Part shown: one piece after another, positions 6,955 through 16,482 of the stretch
Numbering within the stretch: position 1 is the stretch's first letter
Layout of the letters: each line of letters starts with the position of its first letter
The notes under the pieces: generated by a model
Database searches by the model: none
What the model was told of the DNA's origin: nothing
The model's input: only the letters and a program-made list of their open reading frames with translations
Assembly: GCF_002419815.1 (NCBI RefSeq)
Contig: NZ_DIGV01000059.1
Coordinates: 1-33,646, forward strand
Length of the DNA: 33,646 bases
From: Brevundimonas sp. UBA5713
Lineage (GTDB): Bacteria; Pseudomonadota; Alphaproteobacteria; Caulobacterales; Caulobacteraceae
Reading direction: 5' to 3'
Made by a program: the position numbers and the translations under genes

Positions 6955-7453
6955 TCCACGGCGGGGCCGCCTCCCGACAGGCTGCCAACCACCGGTCAGC
7001 CACATCTGTATCCAGTTCGTAGGTCTTGGTCCCGCCGTTAAACTGCACCTGCACGCTTCCGGCCCGTTCCATCCCGTCCAGAAACTCCCGCGAGTTCTCG
7101 AAACCGATTTCCAACTGCACCCGATTGGCGATGTTCCGCGCATCCGGCACCACGGAATACCGCAGCTCGCCAACAACCAGTTCCAATCGCGGTTGCGGCC
7201 ACGCCTGCACTGGCTCGAAAGCCCGCGTCGCCACCTTGATCGTCGCCTCTTCGCACCCGATCAAAAACTCGACCTGCCCCTTGGGCGAATAGGTCAGTGC
7301 GGGATAACGACCAGACGCAACCGACCACTCATTTAGTGTCTCGGGTATCGAAACCGGCTCCGGCGCAGGTTCCGGCACATGCGGTACCGCCGCCTGCTCC
7401 CCGCACGCCGCCAGCATGACACCCGCAGCAGCCATTCCGTTCCATACACGCAT
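6932..7453 (-). CDS. Small lipoprotein of unknown function
   Basis: A 173-residue protein with a lipoprotein signal, MRVWNGMAAAGVMLAAC, so Cys17 would be lipidated. A Pro/Glu linker follows (PHVPEPAPEPVSIPETL), then a globular region with TYSPKGQVEFLIGCEEATIK and VQVQFNGGTKTYELDTDVAD. The GCEEATIKVATR and late Cys in WLAACREAAPP may form a disulfide. I choose the ATG at 7453 because GGAGG lies five bases upstream. I do not recognise the family; invasion-associated-locus-B-like proteins have a comparable layout but the match is weak. It is the only minus-strand gene of the foreign block, and its 3' end overlaps the convergent SseB-like gene. Confidence 0.6.
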   Translation of the reverse strand: MRVWNGMAAAGVMLAACGEQAAVPHVPEPAPEPVSIPETLNEWSVASGRYPALTYSPKGQVEFLIGCEEATIKVATRAFEPVQAWPQPRLELVVGELRYSVVPDARNIANRVQLEIGFENSREFLDGMERAGSVQVQFNGGTKTYELDTDVADRWLAACREAAPPWISGPNAG

Positions 7454-7500
7454 CACCGCCTCCATACCTCTACGCGGCCACGCTAATAGGCCGCACACGG

Positions 7501-7968
7501 CTAAGCCAAACGCAATCTCGCCCCCGGACAGGCCGGAAATGTCACCACCGACACCTCCCACAGCGCCACACCACTCAACACCCGCAAGCGCCCTTGCTTG
7601 CGGGCCTTCGCCGCACGAAAACCGATAGACAACCCATCCACCGCACCGGCCTTACACACCGCCTGCGCCATCCTTGCCTGACCGGACCAATCCCCGATCA
7701 CGCCCTCGACAAACAGTCCGCGCTCGTCCTCGCAAATCCGCTCCCAGCGCCCGATCACCTCGCGCCCGTCATGCTGCCACAGCATCCGAACACCCTCCGG
7801 CCCCGTCTTGGCCAGACTGTCCGCAAACGCCCCGCGATGCACCACATCGCCATTCAGATCCGCCACCCCCCACAACGATGCATAGCCTTCCACTCTCACT
7901 CCTCCCCCGTCCACGGGAGAGGGGGACCACGAAGTGGTGGAGGGGGCTAACTTCACACCATTCGTCAC
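7501..7968 (-). CDS. GTA prohead protease (HK97 family, gp4-like) with a repeat inserted in frame
   Basis: A 155-residue maturation protease of the phage prohead family (U35-like), RcGTA gp4. Family motifs are VEGYASLWGVADLNGDVVHR, FADSLAKTG, VRMLWQHDGREVIGRWERI with the probable catalytic His in WQHD, GLFVEGVIGD, AVDGLSIGFRAAKAR and ALWEVSVVTFPACPGARLRL, which carries the catalytic Ser-type region. The GTG at 7968 overlaps the TGA of the preceding gene and has GGAGG ten bases upstream. Residues 7-24 are encoded by family B repeat DNA (7899-7949), an odd insertion just before the domain. A GTG at 7893 with GGAGGA six bases upstream could start a repeat-free product of 130 residues. In a standard GTA the capsid gene follows at once; here it lies 4.4 kb away. 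Confidence 0.8.
   Translation of the reverse strand: MTNGVKLAPSTTSWSPSPVDGGGVRVEGYASLWGVADLNGDVVHRGAFADSLAKTGPEGVRMLWQHDGREVIGRWERICEDERGLFVEGVIGDWSGQARMAQAVCKAGAVDGLSIGFRAAKARKQGRLRVLSGVALWEVSVVTFPACPGARLRLA
7899..7949. repeat. Repeat family B, copy 2, inside the prohead protease reading frame
   Basis: CTCCTCCCCCG, a short loop, CGGGAGAGGGGG, then ACCACGAAGTGGT and GGAGGGGGC. It matches the copy at 4711-4762 over nearly its whole length. Read on the minus strand it is open and encodes protease residues 7-24. Confidence 0.8.
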
Positions 7969-8195
7969 GCCTTTCGCCCCTCCAACTGCCGCTCGATCCG
8001 GTCCAGCGACGCCCGCATCGCCTCGCCCTGCGCCTCCAGCCGCGCCAGCCGCTCCGCCACCAGCGCCTGCTCGGCTACCTGACCCTCCAGCGCCGAAATC
8101 CGCGCCGCCGCCCCGCCAGCCCAAACCAGCCCGCCAATGGTCTGCACCACCAACGCCACAACCAGTGCGACCGGTATCTTCCTGATCGTGGTCAT
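7965..8195 (-). CDS. Small GTA membrane/coiled-coil protein between portal and protease
   Basis: A 76-residue protein. The start overlaps the portal stop in ATGA and the stop overlaps the protease start in GTGA, so it is tightly coupled within the GTA operon. One hydrophobic segment (IPVALVVALVVQTIGGLVWA, about residues 7-26) is followed by a coiled coil rich in Ala, Leu, Glu and Arg (ISALEGQVAEQ through ARLEAQGEAMRASLDRIERQ). Position and layout match the small head-formation protein (g3.5 / RCAP_rcc01685 type) of the RcGTA cluster. Sequence alone would not identify it. Confidence 0.6.
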   Translation of the reverse strand: MTTIRKIPVALVVALVVQTIGGLVWAGGAAARISALEGQVAEQALVAERLARLEAQGEAMRASLDRIERQLEGRKA

Positions 8196-9358
8196 GAAGT
8201 AATCCCCGCCATCTTCCGCTTCTCGTCCGCGCTCAGGAACGACGCCGCATCTACCCGCGCCCACAGCGCATCACGCTCGCCCTGCAACGCCGGAACCGCA
8301 TCCAGATCCGCCTCAATCCGACAGTCCGCAAACCGCCCCCCAAGCCAGCCCGTCATCGCCCCTGCTGCCTTCCTTACCAGCGGCACCACCGTCCCGCGCC
8401 AGAAGGCCCCATTGGCCTCGCGATAGTTGGCGTAGGTGCTATCCCCCGGCACCCCCAGCAGCTGCGGCGGCACCCCGAACGCCAGCGCAATCTCCCGCGC
8501 CGCCGCATGCTTGCCCGCGATAAAGTCCATCTCGCTCGGGCTCAGGCTCATCGGCTTCCAGTCCAGCCCGCCCTCCAGCAACAACGGACGCCCTGCATTC
8601 CGCGCCCCCGCATGCGCCTCCGACAGCTCCGCCTTCAGCGCATCGAACTGCTCGCCCGTCAGCCGCTCCCCATCACGGCTACCGTAAACCAGCGCCCCGC
8701 TGGGCCTCGCCGCATTATCCAGCAGCGCCTTGTTCCAGGCCCCCGACGCATTGTGCACATCAATGGCAAACGCTGCCGCCTCTAGCGGGGAAAACCCATA
8801 GTGGTCATCGGTCGGGTGATAGAGCTTCAGATGCAAAACGGGCGACCAGCCATCGCTGTGTCGCCCGATCCGCACACTCCTTGTGCCCACCGAATAATCA
8901 TACCCCACAGGCCAGCCATCCGCCCCCGGAACCACCCTCATCCGGTCGGGCCGCAAACCCCACAACTGGTCCGGCGCACCATCCCCGTCCGCATCTCCCG
9001 ACGCCTCCAGATAGCCGTTCCCCGCGGTCTGGAGCGACGCATAAAGCCCCTCCATCAGCTCCGCCCGCGACTGCTCGAGATTGGGCTTGTCCAATAGCCT
9101 CGCCAGCGGATGCGCATCATCGCGCACACCCCCGAGCATCACCTTGAACGGACAAGACGCCGCCGCCTCCGCAATCATCCGCACACAGCGATAGGCCACC
9201 GGGTTCTTGCCAAACCCCTCCCTCGCCAGATGCGCATAATCCCTCGGCGTCCACCGTGGCTGCCCCACACCCGACACCGCCAGCAACGCCCCCACCCGGC
9301 TCGCCTTCTCCTCACGCACAGCCTCGCCGCGCCAGCCCAAAGCCCGCCAAAAATCCAT
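8192..9358 (-). CDS. GTA portal protein (HK97 family, gp3-like)
   Basis: A 388-residue phage portal protein of the HK97 type, the dodecameric ring through which DNA enters the head. Family features are YAHLAREGFGKNPVAYRCVR near residue 45, LLDKPNLEQSRAELMEGLYA, GNGYLEASGD, LWGLRPDRMRVVPGADGWPV, HLKLYHPTDDHYGFSPLEAA, IDVHNASGAWNKALLDNAAR, and the C-terminal AFGVPPQLLGVPGDSTYANY and FWRGTVVPLVRK. Length is normal and the frame intact. The start is the ATG at 9358. Its 3' end is coupled to the small head-formation gene. Upstream, 216 bp of repeats separate it from the terminase gene, where GTAs usually have the two nearly adjacent. Confidence 0.92.
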   Translation of the reverse strand: MDFWRALGWRGEAVREEKASRVGALLAVSGVGQPRWTPRDYAHLAREGFGKNPVAYRCVRMIAEAAASCPFKVMLGGVRDDAHPLARLLDKPNLEQSRAELMEGLYASLQTAGNGYLEASGDADGDGAPDQLWGLRPDRMRVVPGADGWPVGYDYSVGTRSVRIGRHSDGWSPVLHLKLYHPTDDHYGFSPLEAAAFAIDVHNASGAWNKALLDNAARPSGALVYGSRDGERLTGEQFDALKAELSEAHAGARNAGRPLLLEGGLDWKPMSLSPSEMDFIAGKHAAAREIALAFGVPPQLLGVPGDSTYANYREANGAFWRGTVVPLVRKAAGAMTGWLGGRFADCRIEADLDAVPALQGERDALWARVDAASFLSADEKRKMAGITS

Positions 9359-9376
9359 AGATTTTCCTTTTTAGTT

Positions 9377-9420
9377 TGGCCGCGGTCAGAAGGCTCCGCC
9401 TTCTCGACCCGACACGGCCT
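9377..9420. repeat. Palindromic repeat family A, copy 7
   Basis: GGCCGCGGTCAGAAGGC-TCC-GCCTTCTCGACCCGACACGGCC, immediately upstream of the portal gene, in the gap between portal and large terminase. Confidence 0.8.
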
Positions 9421-9463
9421 GTTTTGCTCGGCCTAGACCAGAAGCCTCTGACACAACTTCAAA

Positions 9464-9518
9464 CCTCCTCCCCTGCCCTGCGGGGGAGGTGTCATGGCCT
9501 CGCCATGACGGAGGGGGG
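9464..9518. repeat. Repeat family B, copy 3 (variant)
   Basis: CCTCCCCTGC/GCGGGGGAGG hairpin followed by GTCATGGC-CTC-GCCATGAC and GGAGGGGG. The second hairpin differs in sequence from the other two copies but keeps its pairing. Confidence 0.7.
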
Positions 9519-9523
9519 CAACA

Positions 9524-9568
9524 GGCCGCGTCGGGTCGGGAGGTCCCAAAGGGCCGACGATCGCGGCC
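9524..9568. repeat. Palindromic repeat family A, copy 8 (inverted, variant loop)
   Basis: GGCCGCGTCGGGTCGGGAGG to GGGCCGACGATCGCGGCC. It is the reverse orientation of the 1530/1648 variant. With copies at 9377 and 9464 it fills 9359-9574, in which I see no gene. Confidence 0.75.
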
Positions 9569-9574
9569 CAAGTA

Positions 9575-10816
9575 TCAAAGAGCCCGCAACCTCGGCTGCA
9601 CACGCCCCGCCAGCAACAAATCCGTCACCGCCCACACCAAGGCATCTGCCCGGTCCGGACTATGCCCCTGATGCCCGCTCCCCATCGCCATCAGCTCTTC
9701 TTCCAGCGCCGGAAACTCCCCGCAGTGCACCACCCTGCCCTGCTCGTACAAAGCCGCCACCGGCTCCGCCCGCGCCTTCTTTGACCGCGTCGCATGCACC
9801 AGTTTGATCGGCACCTCGCCGCCGACCTGCGCAATCAGGGTCCGCACCATCTCGCCGCCCTGATTGGCCTCGGCCAGCACCAACTGCGCCTCGTAATCGC
9901 TGGCTGCCTTCACCGCCGCCTTGGCCCAGCCCACAGGCGACAGCCCACGCACCGACCGATCCGCCAGCACATAGGCCCGACCGTCCCGACGCCCGCACAC
10001 CACAATCCCGCAGGCATCGCCATGCGCTGTCACCGGCGGATCAACCGCCACCACCACGCGCTCCAACCGCACCGGCACATTCCCGCGCGCCCGCGCCAAG
10101 TCCTCCGCGCGAAACAGAGCGCCATCGGCCTCGACAATCAGCCCCTCCATCTCCTGCGCCTCCAACCGCGTTCCCGCATAAAGCGCCCGCAGATGGCTCA
10201 GGAAACCGGGGGCCAGATTGGCCTCATTATCCTTGGTGCTCAGGCGGCTCGTCACCACGCCCGTCTCGGCCAGCAACCGCCTTAGCGCCGCAATCGGCCT
10301 CGGCGTCGTCGTGATCGCCAGCTTGGGATCGTCCCCCAATCGCAATCCAAAGCGCAGATTGCTCAGAACCTTTTCCGGCTCTCTCCACGCACAGAACTCG
10401 TCCGCCCACGCCGCATGAAACTGCGGCCCGCGCAGACTGTCAGGGTCCTCCGCCGAAAACCCGTACGCCGCCGCCCCAGAGGGCCACACCAGCCGCCGAC
10501 GACTAGCCTCCCAACGTGGACGATTATCCGGCCCCGCCAACGCCCTAAGCCCCGACGGCCCCTCGATCATCACCTCGCGCACATCGTGAAACGCCGGCCC
10601 CACCAGCGCAAAACTCATCGCCCCGCGCCGCGCCAGCTCGTTGATCCAGAACCCGCCCGCAAACGTCTTGCCCGACCCGCGCCCGCCCAGCAGCACCCAG
10701 GTCCGCCATCCGGTCTCAGCCGGATCCGCCACCTGTTCGGGCCGCACCACCGGTGTCGCCCGCAACAGTTTCGCCAGCGCCTCGCTCTGCAATGAAAGGA
10801 TCGCCTCGTGGGCCAT
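9575..10816 (-). CDS. GTA large terminase (gp2-like, DNA-packaging ATPase/nuclease)
   Basis: A 413-residue TerL motor that packages host DNA into GTA heads. The ATPase domain has Walker A GGRGSGKT (residues 44-51) and Walker B AWADEF with Asp139-Glu140, then TTTPRP (residues 168-173). The RNase-H-like nuclease domain has Asp258 (VVVAVDPP), Glu315 (VLAEANQGG) and the late Asp pair in SPDRADALVWA. I take the ATG at 10816 (MAHEAIL); an upstream reading to 10897 lacks family likeness. The frame is intact. It overlaps the candidate small terminase gene by about 100 bp in another frame. In GTAs this protein packs random chromosomal segments by headful. Confidence 0.92.
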   Translation of the reverse strand: MAHEAILSLQSEALAKLLRATPVVRPEQVADPAETGWRTWVLLGGRGSGKTFAGGFWINELARRGAMSFALVGPAFHDVREVMIEGPSGLRALAGPDNRPRWEASRRRLVWPSGAAAYGFSAEDPDSLRGPQFHAAWADEFCAWREPEKVLSNLRFGLRLGDDPKLAITTTPRPIAALRRLLAETGVVTSRLSTKDNEANLAPGFLSHLRALYAGTRLEAQEMEGLIVEADGALFRAEDLARARGNVPVRLERVVVAVDPPVTAHGDACGIVVCGRRDGRAYVLADRSVRGLSPVGWAKAAVKAASDYEAQLVLAEANQGGEMVRTLIAQVGGEVPIKLVHATRSKKARAEPVAALYEQGRVVHCGEFPALEEELMAMGSGHQGHSPDRADALVWAVTDLLLAGRVQPRLRAL

Positions 10817-11177
10817 ATCCCTTCTGTTCGGCAACCTCGAAAAGGCGATCGACGCGAGCGAAGAGCTCAGCGCGCAGCCGTTGTTCCTCGGCCTCATCGA
10901 TCACTTCACCCGATCCAGCCAAATCATCCTCCGCATCTCCCGAAACCTTCCTCGCCGAAGCTTGCAGCGCCGCCACCGCCTTGGCCGTGCGCGCAATCAC
11001 GCCCACCGCCCGCGCCCGCTTCTCGGCTTCCGCTACATCCTTGGGCAGCTCAGCCTGCACCAGCACTTCCACCGCGCCATCCACCAGCGCCTGCAACTGC
11101 CCGAACACCTGATCCAGCCACTGCTGAACCACATTGCCAGTGCCTGGCCCGCCGCCCGATGCCCCATTTCCCGCCAT
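10716..11177 (-). CDS. Candidate GTA small terminase (gp1-like)
   Basis: About 153 residues, occupying the gp1 (small terminase) position directly upstream of the large terminase. A glycine-rich start (MAGNGASGGGPGTGN) is followed by acidic helices: VVQQWLDQVFGQLQALVDGA, ELPKDVAEAEKRARAVGVIA and AEEQRLRAELFARVDRLFEV. A C-terminal KGYGPRGDPFIAERG runs into the terminase gene. The overlap of about 100 bp is long, so the true 3' end might be shifted. Starts at 11177 or 11195 are both possible and neither has a strong ribosome site. The call rests on position and helical composition. The GTA promoter should lie in 11178-11283. Confidence 0.5.
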   Translation of the reverse strand: MAGNGASGGGPGTGNVVQQWLDQVFGQLQALVDGAVEVLVQAELPKDVAEAEKRARAVGVIARTAKAVAALQASARKVSGDAEDDLAGSGEVIDEAEEQRLRAELFARVDRLFEVAEQKGYGPRGDPFIAERGAGETVAGDTGGAARTGGGSG

Positions 11178-11283
11178 ACCCAAACCATAGGGCATCAGCG
11201 TCCACGGGCGAGACAATCACCGCCCCACCGCCCCAATCCCTTATTTTTTCTTGGATTGCCGCGCCCCAATGCGCTCTCCAAAA

Positions 11284-11311
11284 GAAAAAGCCCCCCGCAT
11301 TGCGAGGGCCC
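11284..11311 (-). terminator. Terminator of the histidine kinase gene
   Basis: On the minus strand CCCTCGC-AAT-GCGGGGG forms a seven-pair hairpin followed by GCTTTTTCTTTT. It separates the histidine kinase transcript from the GTA cluster. Confidence 0.65.
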
Positions 11312-11317
11312 ATTTTC

Positions 11318-13654
11318 CTATCCCAGCCACTGCCCCAAGGCCTCGGCCAGCTCCGGCACCTGCACCGGCTTGGCCAGATGCCCGTCCATTCCCGCCTGCA
11401 AGCATTTTTCCACCTGCTCGACCAGCACATTGGCCGTCAATGCCAGCACAGGTGTTCTCAGGCCACGCTCCGTTTCCCAAGCGCGGATCGCCTGCGTCGC
11501 CGACAGCCCGTCCATCACCGGCATGTGCATATCCATCAGCACCAGATCATAGGTGTCGCGCTTCACTGCTTCCACCGCCTCGGCACCGTCCGCGACAGTC
11601 ACCACTTCCACCCCGAACTGGCTCAGGATTGCACCCATCAGTTCGCGATTAGGTGCCGCATCGTCCGCCACTAGCACACGGCCTACCAGTGCCGAAGACA
11701 CCGCCTCCTGCTGCGCGTCCTCATGACCTATGGCTACGACCGGCATCGGAATCTCGAACCAGAACACCGACCCGCGACCTTGTTCGCTGTCTACGCCGAT
11801 CCGGCCACCTTGACGCTCGACCAGATGTCGCGAAATAGCCAGTCCCAGGCCGGTCCCGCCATAGACCCGCGTGGTCGAACTATCGGCCTGCTGGAAACGC
11901 CGGAAAATCATATCGCGCTTCTCGGGCGCAATCCCGATTCCGGTATCGCTGACCTCTACACGCAGGTTCCAGCCATCTTGCGTCGGGCTCCCTCCGATCC
12001 TCAACCCGACACGGCCCTCAGGCGTGAATTTCACGGCATTGCCCAGCAGGTTCAGCGTCACCTGACGCAATCGCGACGCGGCCCCCGCCAGCTTCTGCGG
12101 CACCGCCGGATCGACCTCGAAGCTCAGTCCCAGCCCGCGCTCCTCGCACTGGCTTTCCACCAGATCGGCCGCCTTGCCAAACATGCGACGCACATCGAAC
12201 GGCTCGACCTCGAACTCCAGTTCTCCGGCCTCCAGCTTCGAGTAGTCGAGAATGTCGTTGATCACCCCCAGCAGCACTTCCGACGCCGTAGCAATCCGGT
12301 CCACATAGACCCGCTCGTTCTCTGGCAGGGATGTCGACTGCTGCAACAGCCCCGAAAAGCCGATGACGCTGGTCAAAGGCGTACGAAGCTCATGGCTCAT
12401 ATTGGCCAGAAACTCGCTCTTGGCCTGCACCGCGCTCTCGGCGCGCTCCTTGGCCTCGATTACCTCGCGTTCCAGCGCCTTGCGCTGGCTGGCATCGCGG
12501 ATCACCACCACGACATCGTCCAGCTGTCCCGCATCGTCGCGTACAGCCTTGAACGTGCACTCCACCCAGATCACACGGCCGTCGCGGTGTACCGCCCGGT
12601 GTTCCAACCGCGTCGGCTTTCCGGTTTTGACCGCCTTCTGGATCGCGGCCAGAACCGCCGGACGGTCTTCTCGGTAGACATAGTCCGTCGACTGACCGCT
12701 CATCTCTTCGAGCGTCCATCCCAACATGGATTTGATCGCCGGCGAGATATATTTGCTCGACCCGTCCATCTTGACGCGTGTGATCACGTCACTGACGTTC
12801 TCGGCCAACAGACGATACCGCGCTTCATTGCGACGCAGTTTGTTCAACAGCGCCTCTTCGTCGGTAATGTCCCTGAACACCCCGAACATGCCGATGTATT
12901 CACCCGCGGCATTCTTCACCGCTGCCGAACGGCTCACCACAATCCGGCGCTCCTTGTCCGGACGCGTCAGGTGCATACGCAGCGAATAGCCCTCGCCCGT
13001 CTTCAGTCCGCGCTCGATGCCCCGGGTGACCTGGTTCAGTTCGGATGCGTCGTAATAGTCAAAGCCCTCGGCCACCGCCACAGGCCCCTGCTCGGGGTCC
13101 AGACCGTGGATTTCGAACACCCGCTTGGACCAGACCGAGCTGTTGTCGGCCTTGTTCACCCGCCACCAGCCCACGCCGGACATTTCTTCGATCATGTCCA
13201 GCATGTCGTCGCGCTCGGCGACACGGCGCTCGGCAGCCTCTCCGGCGGCCAGATCGCCTGCCACCTTGGCCAGCTGCCGTATCAAGCCGCGCTCGGTGTC
13301 GTTCGGTGCTGGCCGCCCCTCGGGTGCCAGCAGCACCATCGCGCCGCACCGCTGACCATTATGATAAACAGGTGTGCTGGCCCAAACCGGATAGGGACTG
13401 TCCTTCAGCACCTCGCCGTATAAAATCTCGTCGGGAGCCGCCTGCATACTGGCCTTCACGGCCATGCAGACTTCCATTTGCTGGTCGGTCGGCATCAAGA
13501 CCACGCGGGGCTCGGCCTGCAACAGCATCTCGCCCAGCGTTTCCAGATGAACAAACCAATTCTCGGCTTGGACCGGCGGCCACCCCGCCGTCAGGCGCTC
13601 GCGCGACGTACCCTGTGTATGTGTGCTTGATCCGTCCAAGCCCGCTCCCCCCAC
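11318..13654 (-). CDS. Hybrid sensor histidine kinase (GAF-like, PAS-PAS, HisKA, HATPase, REC)
   Basis: A soluble 778-residue hybrid kinase. Order of domains: a GAF-like region (about residues 25-145, with GAMVLLAPEGRPAP), a first PAS (160-275, ending MFGVFRDITDEE), a second PAS (285-400, ending VVVVIRDASQRK), HisKA with the phospho-His in FLANMSHELRTPLTS (about 425), HATPase with NLLGNAVKFTPEGRV, VSDTGIGI and YGGTGLGLAIS, and a C-terminal receiver with Asp in YDLVLMDMHMPVMDG and the conserved Lys in GHLAKP. No transmembrane segments are seen, so the signal is cytoplasmic. The start is GTG at 13654, nine bases after the YcgN-type gene, suggesting a two-gene operon. The cognate regulator and stimulus are unknown. 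Confidence 0.88.
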   Translation of the reverse strand: MGGAGLDGSSTHTQGTSRERLTAGWPPVQAENWFVHLETLGEMLLQAEPRVVLMPTDQQMEVCMAVKASMQAAPDEILYGEVLKDSPYPVWASTPVYHNGQRCGAMVLLAPEGRPAPNDTERGLIRQLAKVAGDLAAGEAAERRVAERDDMLDMIEEMSGVGWWRVNKADNSSVWSKRVFEIHGLDPEQGPVAVAEGFDYYDASELNQVTRGIERGLKTGEGYSLRMHLTRPDKERRIVVSRSAAVKNAAGEYIGMFGVFRDITDEEALLNKLRRNEARYRLLAENVSDVITRVKMDGSSKYISPAIKSMLGWTLEEMSGQSTDYVYREDRPAVLAAIQKAVKTGKPTRLEHRAVHRDGRVIWVECTFKAVRDDAGQLDDVVVVIRDASQRKALEREVIEAKERAESAVQAKSEFLANMSHELRTPLTSVIGFSGLLQQSTSLPENERVYVDRIATASEVLLGVINDILDYSKLEAGELEFEVEPFDVRRMFGKAADLVESQCEERGLGLSFEVDPAVPQKLAGAASRLRQVTLNLLGNAVKFTPEGRVGLRIGGSPTQDGWNLRVEVSDTGIGIAPEKRDMIFRRFQQADSSTTRVYGGTGLGLAISRHLVERQGGRIGVDSEQGRGSVFWFEIPMPVVAIGHEDAQQEAVSSALVGRVLVADDAAPNRELMGAILSQFGVEVVTVADGAEAVEAVKRDTYDLVLMDMHMPVMDGLSATQAIRAWETERGLRTPVLALTANVLVEQVEKCLQAGMDGHLAKPVQVPELAEALGQWLG

Positions 13655-13662
13655 AAAGTGCC

Positions 13663-14169
13663 TCAGCCCTCGTTCATGGCCTTGGCACTGTCTTCGGCGG
13701 ACAAGGTCCCCCGTTCCTCATTCCACTCCGGCGCTTCGAAATCGAGCGCATCCTCGGCATCGGCAAGCACCGTCTCCGGGATCGTCTGGCGGCGCACTGA
13801 CACCCCTGCTTTGTGCACCGTCTCCGGATCGCCTGACACCAACGGGTGCCACCATGCCAGATCGCGTCCCTCTGCCAGACGACGATAGCCGCACGACTTC
13901 GGCATCCACGCCAAGCTTTCGACGTTCCCCGGCGTCAGCTTGATGCAATCTGGCACCAAGGCCTTTCTATTTACATAATCGGTGCAAGAGCATTGCTCTG
14001 GATCAAACAATTTGCAGTGCACACGGGTCGGAACCACCAATCCGGTGTCCTCGTCCTCGAACCGCACCAGACAGCACAGACCGCACCCGTCACACAGGCT
14101 CTCCCACTCCTGCGGGGACATCTCGGGCAGCGACTTGGTTTTCCAGAAAGGCAACATGGCCGCGCTCAT
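13663..14169 (-). CDS. YcgN-type (UPF0260) cysteine-cluster protein
   Basis: About 168 residues with the YcgN/YkgJ-type cysteine cluster: WESLCDGCGLCCLVR near residue 27, HCKLFDPEQCSCTDYVNRK, PDCIKLTP and MPKSCGYRRLAEGRDLAWWH. The family is predicted to bind zinc or an iron-sulfur cluster and its role is unknown. The ATG at 14169 has GGCGG upstream; an ATG at 14157 and a TTG at 14178 are alternatives. Length agrees with the family (about 150). It lies directly upstream of the histidine kinase gene and the two probably share a transcript. Confidence 0.85.
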   Translation of the reverse strand: MSAAMLPFWKTKSLPEMSPQEWESLCDGCGLCCLVRFEDEDTGLVVPTRVHCKLFDPEQCSCTDYVNRKALVPDCIKLTPGNVESLAWMPKSCGYRRLAEGRDLAWWHPLVSGDPETVHKAGVSVRRQTIPETVLADAEDALDFEAPEWNEERGTLSAEDSAKAMNEG

Positions 14170-14215
14170 AGGCGACAAAACCGCCCGTGTCGCCCCGTCT
14201 TAATGGCGAAAGCGC

Positions 14216-14554
14216 CTAATGCGCAGCAGTTTTGGAAAACAGATTGATCACAATCACGCCGCCTACGATCATCACCAGACCCAGAATGGCGGGCCAATCC
14301 AGCCTCTGTTTGAAGGCCACCAATCCGATCACCGAGATCAGCACCACGCCAAGCCCGCTCCAGATCGCATAGGCGATCCCCACCGGCATGGCGCGCAAGG
14401 TCAGGCTCAACAGATAAAAGGCCGCCAGATAGCAGGCCGCCATCCCCAGCGTGGGCCACAGACGCGTAAACTGGTTGGACGCCTGCAACAAACTGGTGCC
14501 CATCACTTCGCACAGGATAGCCCCGCCCAGCGTCAGCCAAACAGTCGGGTTCAT
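14216..14554 (-). CDS. Small multidrug resistance (SMR) efflux protein, EmrE/QacE type
   Basis: A 112-residue four-helix inner-membrane drug/proton antiporter. The proton and substrate-binding Glu lies in helix 1 (GGAILCEVMGTSLLQ, Glu at about 16). Helix 3 has MPVGIAYAIWSGLGVVLISV, of the EmrE/Qac type and unlike the SugE signature. Helix 4 is WPAILGLVMIVGGVIVINLF. Length is standard. AAGGAGG lies seven bases upstream of the ATG. It diverges from the ABC-F gene across 77 bp. Family members expel quaternary ammonium compounds or guanidinium-like cations; I see no guanidine riboswitch in the leader. Confidence 0.88.
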   Translation of the reverse strand: MNPTVWLTLGGAILCEVMGTSLLQASNQFTRLWPTLGMAACYLAAFYLLSLTLRAMPVGIAYAIWSGLGVVLISVIGLVAFKQRLDWPAILGLVMIVGGVIVINLFSKTAAH

Positions 14555-14631
14555 CTACCGCCTCCTTATCTCGTGCCATCCTTGTCGTCCTATGGATGGC
14601 GAAGCAAGCGACGCCGCGCTATAGCCCCCCC

Positions 14632-16443
<1,812 letters not shown>

Positions 16444-16445
16444 AC

Positions 16446-16476
16446 AAAAAGGCCGGACATCCCGTCCGGCCTTTTT
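16446..16476. terminator. Bidirectional terminator, ABC-F / secreted protein
   Basis: AAAAAGGCCGGA-CATCCCG-TCCGGCCTTTTT, a twelve-pair inverted repeat with A and T runs on both sides, between two convergent genes. Confidence 0.9.
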
Positions 16477-16482
16477 CACGTC

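Noticed and set aside
1856..11216. An ordinary temperate prophage
   Set aside because: No integrase, repressor, lysis or replication genes and no att repeats seen. Gene order and small proteins fit a GTA. The window does not show the tail end, so this cannot be excluded fully.
11723..13423. Plus-strand open frame of 566 codons antisense to the histidine kinase
   Set aside because: No recognisable domain, His/Arg/Gln-rich shadow of the kinase frame.
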